In this document: positions 63,187 through 64,000 of the stretch, piece by piece | Layout of the letters: every line of letters begins with the position of its first letter | How positions within the stretch are numbered: position 1 is the first letter of the stretch | Source: Mycobacterium sp. 1465703.0 | GTDB taxonomy: Bacteria; Actinomycetota; Actinomycetes; Mycobacteriales; Mycobacteriaceae | DNA: 64,000 nucleotides | Direction: 5' to 3' | NCBI RefSeq assembly: GCF_001672975.1 | Contig: NZ_LZKU01000135.1 | Coordinates: 1-64,000, forward strand | Translations under genes and position numbers: made by a program | Notes under the pieces: generated by a model | What the model was told of the DNA's origin: nothing | What the model saw: only the letters and a program-made list of their open reading frames with translations | Databases searched by the model: none

Positions 63187-64000
63187 ATGAACGCGATCAC
63201 GGACGTAGCGGGTATCCACGTCGGCCACTACCACCGGCTGGACCCTGACGCGTCCCTGGGCGCCGGCTGGGCCTGCGGCGTCACCGTCGTGCTCACCCCG
63301 CCGGGCACTGTGGGCGCGGTGGACTGCCGCGGCGGTGCGCCTGGGAGCCGTGAGACCGACCTGCTGGATCCGGCCAACACGGTGCGGTTCGTGGACGCGG
63401 TGTTGCTCGCCGGCGGCAGCGCGTACGGTCTGGCCGCGGCCGACGGTGTCATGCGCTGGCTGGAGGAGCACGAACGTGGCGTGGCGATGGACGGCGGGGT
63501 GGTGCCGATCGTGCCGGGGGCGGTGATCTTCGATCTGCCGGTCGGCGGCTGGCAGTGCCGCCCGACGGCCGAGTTCGGTTACCGGGCCTGCGCCGCCGCC
63601 GACGACAGCACCCCGATGGGCGTCGGGACGGTCGGTGCCGGGGTCGGGGCCCGTGCCGGCGCGCTGAAGGGCGGGGTGGGGACCACCTCGAGGACGCTGC
63701 CGTCCGGCGTGACCGTCGGGGCGGTAGCCGTGGTGAACGGCGCCGGCGAGGTGGTCGACCGGACCACTGGTTTGCCGTGGATGGCGGATCTGACCCGGGA
63801 GTTCGCGCTGCGGCCGCCGCCGGCCGAGCAGATCGACGCCTTCGCCCAGTTGCCGTCCCCGTCGAACCCGCCGGACAACGCCCTCAACACCGTCATCGCG
63901 GTGGTGGCCACCGACGCCGCGCTGAGCCCGGCGGCGTGCCGACGGGTGGCGATCGCCGCCCACGACGGCTTGGCCCGCAGTATCCGGCCGGCGCACACGC
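63187..64000 (+). CDS. P1/DmpA-family (S58) aminopeptidase, 3' end beyond the window
   Basis: The first 271 codons are visible, of about 344 expected. ITDVAGIHVGHYHRLDPD, GAVDCRGGAPGSRETDLLDP, LLAGGSAYGLAAADGVMRWLEE and KGGVGTTSRTLPSG are family signatures. These are N-terminal nucleophile enzymes that cut themselves; the likely cleavage point is before Thr in NALNTVIAVVATDA (near residue 236). Substrates are short or beta-peptides, unproven here. ATG 16 bp after the DUF2017 stop, same strand. Confidence 0.9.
   Translation, partial: MNAITDVAGIHVGHYHRLDPDASLGAGWACGVTVVLTPPGTVGAVDCRGGAPGSRETDLLDPANTVRFVDAVLLAGGSAYGLAAADGVMRWLEEHERGVAMDGGVVPIVPGAVIFDLPVGGWQCRPTAEFGYRACAAADDSTPMGVGTVGAGVGARAGALKGGVGTTSRTLPSGVTVGAVAVVNGAGEVVDRTTGLPWMADLTREFALRPPPAEQIDAFAQLPSPSNPPDNALNTVIAVVATDAALSPAACRRVAIAAHDGLARSIRPAHT

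Overview
The window is chromosome from a slow-growing Mycobacterium. The gene order argS-lysA-hom-thrC-thrB-rho-rpmE-prfA-prmC-sua5-wecA-atpIBEFHAGDC-murA-rrs-rrl-rrf-ogt-alkA and later cya-nucS-fadA4-glgB-glgE-glgP-dinG-pncB1-clpS follows the Rv1292-Rv1333 stretch of M. tuberculosis as I recall it. The 16S rRNA has the long helix 18 of slow growers, and its variable region near 25830-25855 looks closest to the M. avium/M. intracellulare group. That species call is from memory, not a search.

Layout. (1) 1-1780: a decayed accessory stretch with a 77-bp perfect direct repeat, a 5'-truncated secreted peptidase-fold ORF, a possible EAL-domain remnant, two doubtful small ORFs, a DUF1508 gene and tRNA-Arg(CCG). 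(2) 1781-8217: argS with the aspartate-family amino-acid genes lysA, hom, thrC and thrB, often with overlapping stops and starts. (3) 8492-14693: rho, rpmE, prfA, prmC, sua5 and wecA (termination, translation, cell-wall linker). (4) 14909-22917: the complete F-type ATP synthase operon, including the mycobacterial b-delta fusion and the alpha-subunit C-terminal tail. (5) 22924-25289: a DUF2550 gene, a PduO-type cobalamin adenosyltransferase and murA with the fosfomycin-insensitive Asp117. (6) 25290-30806: the rRNA operon with two promoters, an antitermination leader and a terminator. (7) 30828-32809: the ogt-alkA alkylation-repair pair.

(8) 33025-37875 is an accessory block absent from the corresponding M. 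tuberculosis locus as I remember it: a membrane diguanylate cyclase preceded by a near-perfect CRP-type box, a divergent LysR/MFS pair with a T-N11-A operator, and an OFA-family transporter overlapping a 47-residue partner protein. (9) 38067-50769: a membrane adenylate cyclase, nucS, a small zinc-binding protein, methylmalonyl-CoA epimerase, fadA4, a thioredoxin-like protein, and the glycogen/alpha-glucan genes glgB, glgE and glgP.

(10) 51050-58808 is a second accessory block, inserted between glgP and dinG. It holds a patatin C-terminal remnant, three tandem DegV/FakB-like fatty-acid-binding proteins, and a translationally coupled 1480-residue protein joining zinc ribbons, a protein kinase, a STAND-type ATPase with a helical repeat region, and a class III nucleotide cyclase. 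The kinase has no lysine at the usual beta3 site but has one in the glycine loop, as in eukaryotic WNK kinases. This is the best candidate for an undescribed system: a possible link from fatty-acid carriers to phosphorylation and cAMP signalling. (11) 58812-64000: dinG, pncB1, clpS, a DUF2017 gene and the start of a P1/DmpA-family peptidase.

Cyclic nucleotides recur in the accessory content: two nucleotide cyclases, one diguanylate cyclase and a CRP-like site.
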